Source: Oscillospiraceae bacterium (GTDB taxonomy: Bacteria; Bacillota; Clostridia; Oscillospirales; Oscillospiraceae). Taken from it: 64,000 nucleotides of DNA. Within the stretch, counting starts at the first letter, position 1; each line of letters begins with the position of its first letter. The DNA is taken from the NCBI GenBank assembly GCA_017397835.1, contig JAFQHV010000041.1, positions 1 through 64,000 on the forward strand. Reading direction: 5' to 3'. The translations under genes and the position numbers were made by a program. Shown here in pieces: positions 55,192 through 63,542 of the stretch. The notes under the pieces are model-generated. The model worked only from the letters and a program-made list of their open reading frames with translations. It ran no database searches and was not told the DNA's origin.

Positions 55192-56541
55192 ATGCAGGAT
55201 GAAGAGCTGCTGATGCGTCAGCTGCCCCACAGTGTGGAGGCGGAGCAGGCCGTTTTGGGTTCCATGCTCATCGACTCCCGCTGCGTACCTCAGGTCATCG
55301 AGCATCTGCGCCCGGAGGACTTCTATCTGCGCCAGAACCGGGACATCTATGAAACCATCTACTCCATGTTCAGCTTTTCCGCCACCATCGACCCGGTGAC
55401 GGTGCTGGAGCAGATGCGCCAAAACGGCGTATACGACGAGAACAATTCCCGCAACTACATCCTGCAGCTGATGGACACCACCCCCACCGCCGCCAACGTG
55501 GGCGAGTACGTGGAGATCGTGCAGGACAAGGCGCTGCTGCGCCGCGTGGCGGAGACCGCCGACGAGGTCAACGGTCTTGTCCAAAGCGGCACCGGCACCG
55601 GACACGACGTGCTGGAGGCGGCGGAGCAGAAGGTCTACGCCCTGCGCCAGGGCCGTGCCGCCCGTGGCCTGACCCCCATTTCCAGTGTCATCCTCAACGT
55701 CTACGACCGGCTCAACGAGCTGGCCGCCAGCGACAGCGCCATCCCCGGCCTGTCCACCGGCTTGGGTGATCTGGACCGGGCTATCTCCGGTCTGAACAAA
55801 TCCGACCTCATTCTGCTGGCCGCCCGCCCCGGCATGGGTAAGACCTCCATGGCCCTGAACCTGCTGCTCCACGCGGGCAAGTTCTCCGGCAAGAGCGTGG
55901 TGTTTTTCTCTCTGGAAATGAGCCGGGAACAGCTTGCCATGCGCCTGATCTCCGGCGAGTCCTTCGTGGACAACAAGAAACTGGTCACCGGCAAGCTGGA
56001 TGAGGAGGACTGGACCCGTGTGGCTGCTGCGGCCGCCGCCCTGAACCAGACCAAGATCCTGATCGACGACGACCCATCCCTGTCTGTGGCCGACATGAAC
56101 GCCAAGTGCCGCCGGGTGGAAAATCTGGGCCTTGTGGTCATCGACTACCTGCAGCTGATGCAGTCTGCCGGCGGCCGCTCCTATGCCGGCGAGAACCGCC
56201 AGCAGGTGGTGTCCGATATCTCCCGCGCCCTGAAGATCATGGCCAAGGAGTTGAACGTCCCCGTGCTGTGCCTGTCCCAGCTGTCCCGCGGACCCGAGGG
56301 TCGAACCGACAAGCGCCCCATGCTCAGCGACCTGCGTGAGTCCGGCGCCATCGAGCAGGACGCCGACATCGTGCTGTTCCTGTACCGGGAGGGTTACTAC
56401 AACAAGGAGTCGGAGAACCCCAATCTGGCCGAATGTATCGTAGCCAAAAACCGCCACGGCGAGACCCGCACCGTGGAGTTGCAGTGGCTGCCCGAATACA
56501 CCACTTTCGCCGGTATCGAGCGCACCCATGAAGAGTACTGA
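55192..56541 (+). CDS. dnaB: Replicative DNA helicase
   Basis: A 449-residue hexameric fork helicase. N-terminal primase-interacting domain (about 1-150; LPHSVEAEQAVLGSML), RecA-like ATPase with Walker A ARPGMGKTS and Walker B VVIDYLQLM, and KNRHGETRTVELQW near the end. The frame is open at 55141, but GGAGG precedes ATG 55192. tilS overlaps its end by 14 bases. Confidence 0.97.
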   Translation: MQDEELLMRQLPHSVEAEQAVLGSMLIDSRCVPQVIEHLRPEDFYLRQNRDIYETIYSMFSFSATIDPVTVLEQMRQNGVYDENNSRNYILQLMDTTPTAANVGEYVEIVQDKALLRRVAETADEVNGLVQSGTGTGHDVLEAAEQKVYALRQGRAARGLTPISSVILNVYDRLNELAASDSAIPGLSTGLGDLDRAISGLNKSDLILLAARPGMGKTSMALNLLLHAGKFSGKSVVFFSLEMSREQLAMRLISGESFVDNKKLVTGKLDEEDWTRVAAAAAALNQTKILIDDDPSLSVADMNAKCRRVENLGLVVIDYLQLMQSAGGRSYAGENRQQVVSDISRALKIMAKELNVPVLCLSQLSRGPEGRTDKRPMLSDLRESGAIEQDADIVLFLYREGYYNKESENPNLAECIVAKNRHGETRTVELQWLPEYTTFAGIERTHEEY

Positions 56542-57853
56542 CCTGCCCCGCAGCCGCAAGCTGTGTGAGCAATATCATATGCTGCCCCGGGGCGGAACGG
56601 TTCTGTGCGCCCTGTCCGGCGGCACGGACTCCGTGTGCCTGCTGCACTGGCTGCACAGCCTGCGGGCGGAATACAGCTTTCGGCTGGTTGCTGCCCACTA
56701 CAACCACCAACTGCGTGGGGCGCAGTCCGACCGGGATGAGCAGTTCGTAAGGAAGCTTGTTTCCACGCTTCCCGATGTGGCGCTGGTGGTGGGTCGCGGC
56801 GATGTGGCCGCTGCCGCCGCTGAGCAAAAACTGGGCATCGAAGAAACCGCCCGGGAACTGCGCTACGCTTTTTTGCAGCAGGCGGCCCGGGACGTGGGCG
56901 CCGACATTATCGCCACCGCCCACAACGCCAACGACAACGCGGAAACGTTTTTGCTGAACCTGATGCGCGGCTGTGGCTTGAACGGTCTGTGCGCCATCCC
57001 TCCCCGCAGGGGCAGCATCGTGCGCCCTCTGCTGACCACCCCCCGCCGGGACATCGAGGCTTATCTCACCGCACATGACCTCCCCCACGTCGAGGACAGC
57101 TCCAACACCGACCTGCGCTACACCCGCAACCGGGTTCGGACCAAATTGCTGCCTGTGCTGGCGCAGCTTTGCCCCGGCGCGCTGGAGCAAATGATCCAGA
57201 CGATCACCCGCCTGCGAGCGGATGAAGACTATTTACTGGAACAGACCGAGCTTCTGTTCCCACAAGCCAAGCCCGTTGACGGCGGTTTGTGCGTGGATAC
57301 CGGGGCAGTCGCCGCTCTCCCCGCTCCCATCGCCATACGTGGCCTGCGCCTGTTATTGGAGCGGCTGACCGGCAGCGGCCGCTGCACCGCCGCCCATCTG
57401 CAGGCAGTACTGGACCTGTGCCGCGGCAGCGCTCCCTCCGCTCAGTGCGCGCTGCCCAACGGCGTGACCGCCCGTCGGGTGTACGACAGACTGGAGCTGG
57501 TGCAGCAGACAAGTTCTGTTTGCTTCGAAGTTGAAATCACCCCCGCCGTTTACAACGGCCAGCCTCACGATCCCTTTTCATTCCACCTCGCATCGGAGCA
57601 AAAACCCCTGCCGCGCCCCCGAAAGACCGGGGACCGGCTGACCCTCCCCGGCCGTCCCGGCCGGACGGTCAAAAAATGGATGATCGACGAAAAAATCCCC
57701 CGCCACCTGCGGGACACGCTGCCTGTGTTGGATTGCGGCGGTCAGGTGGCCGGTGTTGTGGGTCTTGGCCCGGATGCGGCCTTTGCCCCCTCCCTTGGTC
57801 AACCCTGTTGGCTGGTGCGATACTCAAACACAGAAAGGAAAGAGATACCATGA
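56528..57853 (+). CDS. tilS: tRNA(Ile)-lysidine synthase
   Basis: A 441-residue enzyme that converts C34 of tRNA-Ile(CAU) to lysidine. The PP-loop LSGGTDSV at about 30-37, HNANDNAETFLLNLMRG, and the TilS C-terminal domain (about 360-435; RKTGDRLTLPGRPGRTVKKW) are present. Start overlaps dnaB; stop overlaps the hpt start (ATGA). Pairing with hpt is conserved in Firmicutes. Confidence 0.94.
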   Translation: MKSTDLPRSRKLCEQYHMLPRGGTVLCALSGGTDSVCLLHWLHSLRAEYSFRLVAAHYNHQLRGAQSDRDEQFVRKLVSTLPDVALVVGRGDVAAAAAEQKLGIEETARELRYAFLQQAARDVGADIIATAHNANDNAETFLLNLMRGCGLNGLCAIPPRRGSIVRPLLTTPRRDIEAYLTAHDLPHVEDSSNTDLRYTRNRVRTKLLPVLAQLCPGALEQMIQTITRLRADEDYLLEQTELLFPQAKPVDGGLCVDTGAVAALPAPIAIRGLRLLLERLTGSGRCTAAHLQAVLDLCRGSAPSAQCALPNGVTARRVYDRLELVQQTSSVCFEVEITPAVYNGQPHDPFSFHLASEQKPLPRPRKTGDRLTLPGRPGRTVKKWMIDEKIPRHLRDTLPVLDCGGQVAGVVGLGPDAAFAPSLGQPCWLVRYSNTERKEIP

Positions 57854-58389
57854 TGGAACAGGATATTTTAGAGGTCCTCTTCACCGAAGAGCAGCTTGAC
57901 AAGCGGGTCAGCGAGATCGCCGCTGAGATCAACCGGGACTACGCGGGCAAAAAGCTGATTCTCGTCAGCGTACTGCGGGGCTCTTTCGTCTTTATGGCAG
58001 ATCTGGTGCGCAAGATCGAGCATCCCTGCCTCATTGACTTCATGTCCGTGTCCTCTTACGGAAAGGGCAGTTCCTCCTCCGGTCAGGTGCAGATCACCAA
58101 GGACCTGTCCGAGGACATCACCGGTCTGGACGTCATCGTCGTGGAGGATATTTTGGACTCGGGCAACACCCTGAGCTACCTGCTGCGCCTGCTGGAGCAG
58201 CGCCACCCCGCCTCCATCCGCCTGTGCACCCTGCTGGACAAGCCGGACCGCCGGGTCAAGCCGGTGGACGTACATTACTCCGGCTTCACCATTCCCGACG
58301 CCTTTGTGGTGGGTTACGGTTTGGATTATGCGGAAAAATATCGCAATCTGCCCTACATCGGTATTCTTAAGCCCGAAATCTACTCATAA
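57850..58389 (+). CDS. hpt: Hypoxanthine phosphoribosyltransferase
   Basis: A 179-residue purine-salvage enzyme making IMP/GMP from hypoxanthine/guanine and PRPP. The PRPP motif is VVEDILDSGNTLSYL; VSVLRGSFVFMADLVR and SSYGKGSSSSG loops are typical. The frame is open upstream through tilS, but ATG 57850 follows AAAGGAAAG. ftsH, the usual next gene in Firmicutes, is absent; a terminator follows. Confidence 0.95.
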   Translation: MMEQDILEVLFTEEQLDKRVSEIAAEINRDYAGKKLILVSVLRGSFVFMADLVRKIEHPCLIDFMSVSSYGKGSSSSGQVQITKDLSEDITGLDVIVVEDILDSGNTLSYLLRLLEQRHPASIRLCTLLDKPDRRVKPVDVHYSGFTIPDAFVVGYGLDYAEKYRNLPYIGILKPEIYS

Positions 58390-58393
58390 TATG

Positions 58394-58424
58394 AAGTGCC
58401 GCAGCCAATGGATGCGGCACTTTT
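58394..58424. terminator. Terminator between hpt and the convergent gene
   Basis: AAGTGCCGCA and TGCGGCACTT with a nine-base loop, then TTTTC; the A/T flanks allow use from both sides. Confidence 0.85.
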
Positions 58425-58651
58425 CAAAGAGCCTGTAAGTCCTTCCAAGTATCCTGAATGGTCTTTTGCGGCAAATAAACTCCGGCCAGCTCCATAAGCT
58501 GTCCAAGAGTCAGGCTGCGACCCGCCGCCACCATAGGGTGCTTCATCCATTTGCCGAATCGCCTGCGGAACACGGCAGCGGAGCGCGGATCATCCAGCAG
58601 TTCCCCCACCGTGATCCGATTGTTTCTCAAATCCAAACTCTTCACCTCCAT
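58424..58651 (-). CDS. Small DUF1858-like protein
   Basis: About 75 residues. RITVGELLDDPRSAAVFRRR resembles the start of DUF1858/ScdA-N domains, but the usual CxxC-type cysteines are missing. The start is unclear: ATG 58651, an earlier ATG 58657, or TTG 58636, which has the best placed GGAGG. Function unknown. Confidence 0.65.
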   Translation of the reverse strand: MEVKSLDLRNNRITVGELLDDPRSAAVFRRRFGKWMKHPMVAAGRSLTLGQLMELAGVYLPQKTIQDTWKDLQAL

Positions 58652-58701
58652 CCCCATCCTATGCGCGCGCTCCCCGGGAATGCCGGGAGAAAGGAATGCC
58701 C

Positions 58702-59529
58702 ATGAAAGAAAAAAAGTCCCCGGGTCTGCTGGGACAGATCCGATATGCCCTGCGGCACAGGCGTTCGGTCACCGTCGTTTATCTCACTCTGCGCCTTTTG
58801 GTCATTACCACCATGATTGCCCAGTTTTTCAACGGCAACTTTGAAAACGTATTCCTGTGCCTGCTGACGCTGATCCTGTTCATTCTGCCTTCCACTCTGG
58901 AGCGCAAGCTGGATATCGAGCTGCCCGACACGCTGCAGATCATCCTTCTCCTGTTTATCTTCGCGGCGGAAATTCTGGGTGAGATCCAGTCCTTCTACAC
59001 CACCTTTCCCTACTGGGACACCATCCTGCACACCCTCAACGGCTTTTTATGCGCCGCGATCGGATTCTGCCTGGTGGACCTGTTCGACCGGTCGGAGCGG
59101 TTCTCCCTGACCCTGTCCCCGGCCTTTATGGCCATCGTGGCATTCTGTTTTTCCATGACAGTGGGCGTTCTGTGGGAGTTCTTCGAATTCTTTATGGATA
59201 AACTCTTTCTGCTTGATATGCAGAAAGACACCATCGTGCACGTCATTTCCTCCGTTGCGCTGGACCCCGCCAACGCCAACAACACCGTGGTCATCGGCCC
59301 CATCGTGGACGCCACCGTCCACACGCCCGCCGGTCCCATCCCCCTGCAGCTGGGCGGTTGGCTGGATATCGGCCTTGTGGACACCATGGCCGACCTGATC
59401 GTCAACTTTATCGGTGCGACCGTTTTTTCCATTATCGGCTATTTCTACGTCAAGCAGCGTGGCCGCGGTCGCTTTGCCAGCCGCTTTATTCCGCGTATTT
59501 TGTCCCGAAAAGAGCCAAGCGAAGAATAA
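58702..59529 (+). CDS. Multipass membrane protein, YjdF/DUF2238-like
   Basis: A 275-residue protein with about seven membrane helices. Conserved-looking polar residues in helices, YWDTILHTLNGFLCA, LWEFFEFFMDK and DTMADLIVNFIGA, recall the DUF2238/YjdF family. A roughly 45-residue loop (about 185-225) is likely extracytoplasmic. AAAGGA is placed for ATG 58702 rather than the ATG 6 bases earlier. Role unknown. Confidence 0.75.
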   Translation: MKEKKSPGLLGQIRYALRHRRSVTVVYLTLRLLVITTMIAQFFNGNFENVFLCLLTLILFILPSTLERKLDIELPDTLQIILLLFIFAAEILGEIQSFYTTFPYWDTILHTLNGFLCAAIGFCLVDLFDRSERFSLTLSPAFMAIVAFCFSMTVGVLWEFFEFFMDKLFLLDMQKDTIVHVISSVALDPANANNTVVIGPIVDATVHTPAGPIPLQLGGWLDIGLVDTMADLIVNFIGATVFSIIGYFYVKQRGRGRFASRFIPRILSRKEPSEE

Positions 59530-59550
59530 TTCCCGCTCCTGCGGGCATAC

Positions 59551-59578
59551 TGACACCATCACTTGTATGGAGGTGTCA
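59551..59578 (+). promoter_or_regulatory. Hairpin covering the ribosome binding site of the DUF1540 gene
   Basis: TGACACC (59551-59557) pairs with GGTGTCA (59572-59578) across a 14-base loop. The right arm contains most of the GGAGGTG ribosome binding site, so translation may be reduced unless the hairpin opens. Confidence 0.4.
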
Positions 59579-59581
59579 AAT

Positions 59582-59746
59582 ATGACCTGCAACAACAACA
59601 TCAAATGTACCGTTTCCACCTGCGTCCACCACAGCAAGGAGAGCAACTGCTGCTCCCTGTCCCAGATCCAGGTTGGCTGCACCGCCGCCAGCCCCACCGA
59701 CTGCCGCGGCACCGAGTGCGTGTCCTTCAGCATGCACAAGAACTGA
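59582..59746 (+). CDS. Cys-rich DUF1540 protein
   Basis: A 54-residue protein with seven cysteines (CNNNIKCTVSTCVHHSKESN, then CCSLSQIQVGC...DCRGTECVSF), the DUF1540 pattern common in spore-forming Clostridia. Likely binds metal or forms disulfides; the exact role is unknown. ATG follows GGAGGTG and ends just before a bidirectional terminator. Confidence 0.85.
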   Translation: MTCNNNIKCTVSTCVHHSKESNCCSLSQIQVGCTAASPTDCRGTECVSFSMHKN

Positions 59747-59754
59747 TTTACCCA

Positions 59755-59794
59755 TAAAAAATGCACGGGTGCAGCGCACCCGTGCATTTTTTAT
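59755..59794. terminator. Bidirectional terminator
   Basis: ATGCACGGGTGC and GCACCCGTGCAT with a three-base loop, A run left and T run right. Serves the DUF1540 gene and the minus-strand rnf genes. Confidence 0.93.
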
Positions 59795-59795
59795 T

Positions 59796-60368
59796 TTATA
59801 CATGCAGTCCGTAAAACCCCATCAACGCAAGGCCCATCAGGCCCGCCGTGATCAATTCGATGGGTACGCCCCGGAACCATTTGGGGCAGTTGTCAAAGCT
59901 GGCTTGATCCTGCATACCGGTAAAGATCACCAGCACCAGCAGCACACCCACACCGGAGGCAAGGGAATACAGAAAGGTCTGCCCAAAGTTGTAGTGGCGC
60001 AGAGTAATGATGTAGGCCGCGCCCATCACCGAGCAGTTGTAAAGGCTGTAGTAAAGATGCTCCTTCACGTAGCCGTACAGGCCGGGAAAGAACGTACCCA
60101 GCAGCGTTCGCAGCAGCCAGATCACACCGGGTACCAGCAGGGCATACACCAGCAAGCGCAGGTGGGTCAAACCAAAAAACTCCAGCACGAACCGGTTGAT
60201 GAGCCACGCCGCCATGGCATTGAACACCATAACCAATGTAATGCTGACTCCCATGCGCCAGGCAGTATCCTCCGAGGAGGTTGCCGAGCCGGGCCAACCC
60301 ATGCATCTGACCAGCACCATATTTTCTGCCAAAACGGCAATCAACACCAAACCAATGGCCTGAATCAC
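59796..60368 (-). CDS. rnfA: Rnf-type electron transport complex subunit A
   Basis: A 190-residue protein with six membrane helices. The C-terminus PIELITAGLMGLALMGFYGL and the NCSVMG motif match RnfA/NqrE. The first half is divergent: where RnfA normally has LGLCPFMG, with a Cys that binds the interface [2Fe-2S] cluster, this protein has MGWPGSAT, with a Cys three residues before (Cys22). GTG start follows AGGAGGAGG. Last gene of the rnf run; rnfE and rnfB do not follow. Confidence 0.85.
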   Translation of the reverse strand: MIQAIGLVLIAVLAENMVLVRCMGWPGSATSSEDTAWRMGVSITLVMVFNAMAAWLINRFVLEFFGLTHLRLLVYALLVPGVIWLLRTLLGTFFPGLYGYVKEHLYYSLYNCSVMGAAYIITLRHYNFGQTFLYSLASGVGVLLVLVIFTGMQDQASFDNCPKWFRGVPIELITAGLMGLALMGFYGLHV

Positions 60369-60382
60369 AAGCTCCTCCTCCT

Positions 60383-62017
60383 TTACACGTCGCCGTCTAC
60401 AAATTCCACATCACCGGAATCCAGCCGCGAGATGATGTAGAGTGCCTTGTTCACACCGGCGGTAATGGCACGGCTGGTATCCGTTGCCCCGCTGACGGCA
60501 TCGACCGAATTCCATCCCGTATCCCGGATGGTTCCGGACATACCGATATACCGGTCCAAGAACGACTGCTCCAGCGCCGCACCGCCGATGACGGCGTGCT
60601 CGCTGTTGGCGGTAACGCTGATGCCGGTCACTTCACCGTTTACATCAACGCCCACCACGAGGGTCATCATGCCGCCAAAGCCTTGCACTTCGACCTCTAC
60701 CGCATGGCCGATCAGTTCGCTTTCGTTATATCCGGCCAAAATCGACAGCGCGTCCTCCGCCAAATAAGGGGTTTCGGTCAGCACCTGCGCCTGTGGCATT
60801 ACCCGCTCCAAAAGCTGCTGCATTTTACGGTTTTCCTGCTCCATCACCGCCTGACCCGTCAGGCCGTGTACCAACCACACGCCTGCCACGGCCACCGCCA
60901 GCGTGGCGCACACCGCAGCAGTCCGCTTTGCGATCTGCGGCAGACGGTCCAGCATCTTTTCCCCCGTGACCTTTTCACTCGGCTTGGGCAAGACCGGTTT
61001 CAGCCGCGCCAGCCGCGCCAACTGTTTCCGCAGCCACAGCCGACTTTCTGTCAGCGGCGGAATACCAAATCTGCGGGGCAGACCAATGCGGTCCAGCAGC
61101 CACACGCAGCAGTTCATCGTCAAAATAGAAAAGCCCACTCCATCCGGATAGGAACCGAAGGTGCGCAGCACAAAGGTCAGGCCGCCGCAGCACACACCGA
61201 ACAGCATCTGACCGCGGGGCGTGACCGGGGACGTGGCATAGTCCGTGGCCATAAAGATGGCACCCAGCAGCAGGCCGCCGCTGAACAAGTTGTAGCCGAC
61301 CCATTCCATCACCGGCTGCCCCTGTGCCGGGAACAGCCCGGTCAGCAGCGCGACGGTGCCGATAAACAGCACCGGGATCCGCCAGGAAATGACCCGGCGG
61401 CACAGCAGGTATACGCCGCCCAGCAGCAGCATGGCACCGGCCACTTCACCCATGGCACCGCCGTGCTGCCCCAGCAGCATTTGCTCCGGGGTATAGGGCG
61501 GCAGCTTGCCCACATGGAGGTAGGCCATAGGCGTAGCGGTGCTGACCGCATCGGCCGTATTAAGCAGACCGGGGCGGACCAGCGCATCGGTCCACGACGT
61601 CATCATCCCCGGGAAGGAAAGCAGCAGCATACGTCCTGCCAAAGCGGGGTTCATAAAGTTCTTGCCCAGGCCGCCGTAAAACTGCTTAACCACCACAATG
61701 GCAAAGGCGCCGCCCAGCACAGGCGCCCAATAGGGTGCGGTGACCGGCAGGCTCATGGCCAGCAAAAGGCCGGTCACGCAGGCAGACAGGTCCGAAACGG
61801 TGTTGGGCCGCTTTGTCAGCCTGCAGTACAGCATTTCAGCCGCCATACAGGACATCACACTCACCGCGGCCAACAGCAGCACGCGCAGACCGAACAGGTA
61901 GGTACCCATCAGCAGCGCCGGGGTCAATGCCACCAACACATCCAGCATGATGGTGTCCACACCGGCGCGATCTTTCAAATTGGGAGAAACGGGGTGCTTG
62001 GTATGCCGATAACTCAT
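60383..62017 (-). CDS. RnfD-RnfG fusion protein
   Basis: A 544-residue membrane flavoprotein. Residues about 1-325 are RnfD: SPNLKDRAGVDTIMLDVLVA, GKNFMNPALAGRM and the covalent-FMN threonine motif VSTATPMAYL near 160. Residues about 360-544 are RnfG: one membrane helix, then an FMN-binding domain with the flavinylation motif DAVSGATDTSRA near 512. Both FMN attachment sites look intact, so two covalent flavins are expected. The frame is uninterrupted. The frame opens 225 bases earlier inside rnfC, but ATG 62017 follows GGAGGAAAGGG. It overlaps the end of rnfC by 4 bases. Confidence 0.9.
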   Translation of the reverse strand: MSYRHTKHPVSPNLKDRAGVDTIMLDVLVALTPALLMGTYLFGLRVLLLAAVSVMSCMAAEMLYCRLTKRPNTVSDLSACVTGLLLAMSLPVTAPYWAPVLGGAFAIVVVKQFYGGLGKNFMNPALAGRMLLLSFPGMMTSWTDALVRPGLLNTADAVSTATPMAYLHVGKLPPYTPEQMLLGQHGGAMGEVAGAMLLLGGVYLLCRRVISWRIPVLFIGTVALLTGLFPAQGQPVMEWVGYNLFSGGLLLGAIFMATDYATSPVTPRGQMLFGVCCGGLTFVLRTFGSYPDGVGFSILTMNCCVWLLDRIGLPRRFGIPPLTESRLWLRKQLARLARLKPVLPKPSEKVTGEKMLDRLPQIAKRTAAVCATLAVAVAGVWLVHGLTGQAVMEQENRKMQQLLERVMPQAQVLTETPYLAEDALSILAGYNESELIGHAVEVEVQGFGGMMTLVVGVDVNGEVTGISVTANSEHAVIGGAALEQSFLDRYIGMSGTIRDTGWNSVDAVSGATDTSRAITAGVNKALYIISRLDSGDVEFVDGDV

Positions 62018-63333
62018 ACTTCCCTTTCCTCCTGTTGCACGATATTTTTCGCCTGCGCCATCCGTTCCACCAGCGGAATGTGGGCCGGGCAGACGTAACT
62101 GCAGCAGCCGCAGGCCATACAATCCTCCGTATGCAGCCGGGCCAGTTCCACCGGATCGCCGCCCAGCTTCAGCTCCTTGGCCACCAGAATGGGCATCAGG
62201 TGCATTGGGCACACCGCCACACAGCGGCCGCACCGGATACAATCCGACTCCGGTTTGCGCTCACCGCGTTCCCAATCCAGCAGGCAGATAACACCGTTGG
62301 TGCTTTTCAGCGCCGGAACATTCCAATCCGTTTGGGTGGTTCCCGTCATAGGTCCGCCGGTCAGCACTTTCGCCTGACGCTCGCGCAGGCCGCCTGCCGC
62401 CCGGATCAGATCCGCCACGGACGTGCCGATGGGGACCCACAGATTTCTGGGGCGTACCACGGCTCCGCCGCCCACGGTAATGACACGGTGGGTCAACGGC
62501 CGTCCTTCCACCACCGCCTGATAAACCGCATAGGCCGTGGCCACGTTGAACACCACACACCCGACGTCAATGGCCACGCCCTCCGACGGGATCTCCCGCC
62601 CGGTGACCGCCTTGACCACCTGCTTCTCACTGCCCAACGGGTAGCGGGTGGGGACCCCGCAGACCCGGCAGGCCACGTTCGTTCTCTGTGCCGTTTTTTC
62701 CAATCCCTCTATGGCGTTGAGCTTATTGCCCTCCACCGCCACCACGCCGTGCTTGGCTCCGGCCGCTTTCTGCAGAATGGTCAAACCCGTCAGCACCGCT
62801 TCGCTGCGTTCCAGCAGCAGGCGGTGGTCCGCGGTAATGTACGGCTCACTTTCCGCGGCGTTCAAAATCACGGTTTCCACCCGTCCCCGGGCGGCACGCA
62901 GCTTGTCCGCCGTGGGGTAGGCCGCACCGCCCATGCCCACAACGCCGCATTGGGCAATGCACTCGATCAGATCGGACTCGGACCGTTCCCGCCAATCCCC
63001 GTCGGGCACTTCGTTCTGCCAGGGGGTGTCTTTTTCGTCGTTCTCGATCACAATGGCGGGACACGCATCGCCCCAGGGGTGCGGGCGCGCCTCCACGCCC
63101 ACCACACGTCCGGACACACTGGCATGGATCACAGGCCCCTCGCCCCGGGCCACAGGCTGACCCACCGCCACAACATCCCCCGCTTTTACCAGGGGAGCGC
63201 ACGGCTCGCCGGCGTGCATCCGCAAAGGCAATGCCACCTGCTTTGGCTGGACGTCGGGCACAGACAGCGGTTTACGCCGACTGCCCTCTTTACGGCCCTC
63301 CAGATGAATGCCGCCAAATATAGAATGAACCAT
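62014..63333 (-). CDS. rnfC: Rnf-type electron transport complex subunit C
   Basis: A 439-residue NADH-binding, FMN- and Fe-S-containing peripheral subunit. FGGIHLEGRKEGSRRKPL at the start, GVVGMGGAAYPTADKL (FMN/NADH fold), NAAESEPYITADHRLL, and two [4Fe-4S] motifs CIRCGRCVAVCPMHLMP and CMACGCCSYVCPAHIPL. Homologue of Nqo1 of complex I. First gene of the minus-strand run, ATG after AAGGAGG, behind its own promoter. Confidence 0.94.
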   Translation of the reverse strand: MVHSIFGGIHLEGRKEGSRRKPLSVPDVQPKQVALPLRMHAGEPCAPLVKAGDVVAVGQPVARGEGPVIHASVSGRVVGVEARPHPWGDACPAIVIENDEKDTPWQNEVPDGDWRERSESDLIECIAQCGVVGMGGAAYPTADKLRAARGRVETVILNAAESEPYITADHRLLLERSEAVLTGLTILQKAAGAKHGVVAVEGNKLNAIEGLEKTAQRTNVACRVCGVPTRYPLGSEKQVVKAVTGREIPSEGVAIDVGCVVFNVATAYAVYQAVVEGRPLTHRVITVGGGAVVRPRNLWVPIGTSVADLIRAAGGLRERQAKVLTGGPMTGTTQTDWNVPALKSTNGVICLLDWERGERKPESDCIRCGRCVAVCPMHLMPILVAKELKLGGDPVELARLHTEDCMACGCCSYVCPAHIPLVERMAQAKNIVQQEEREV

Positions 63334-63347
63334 GTGTCCACCTCCTT

Positions 63348-63370
63348 ACCGGGCACAAATCGCGCCCGGT
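63348..63370 (-). repeat. Hairpin next to the rnfC ribosome binding site
   Basis: ACCGGGC and GCCCGGT with a nine-base loop, immediately before AAGGAGG of rnfC. It may affect translation or mRNA stability. Confidence 0.45.
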
Positions 63371-63392
63371 TGTACACGACTCTACATTTTAT

Positions 63393-63421
63393 ATCATAAT
63401 CGAACCCCTCCGTTCTGTCCA
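63393..63421 (-). promoter_or_regulatory. Promoter of the rnf operon
   Basis: Minus-strand TGGACA (63416-63421), 17 bases, TATGAT (63393-63398), 60 bases before rnfC. Confidence 0.65.
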
Positions 63422-63431
63422 GTTCTAAATT

Positions 63432-63472
63432 GTGAATTTTCCAATTCCAATGGGAAATTGTCGGAATTTCAC
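63432..63472. promoter_or_regulatory. Imperfect palindrome between rnf and the zinc-ribbon gene
   Basis: GTGAATTTTCC and GGAATTTCAC form outer arms; CAATTCC and GGAAATTG form inner arms. It lies between the two divergent promoters and is a candidate operator. Confidence 0.4.
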
Positions 63473-63480
63473 GTTTTTGG

Positions 63481-63509
63481 TTGACGCAGAAAAAAAAGGA
63501 CTGTAAAAT
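63481..63509 (+). promoter_or_regulatory. Promoter of the zinc-ribbon gene
   Basis: TTGACG (63481-63486), 17 bases, TAAAAT (63504-63509), 33 bases before the start codon. Confidence 0.78.
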
Positions 63510-63542
63510 AAAGAAAAGATCAACGTACGGAGGTTGTGACCT

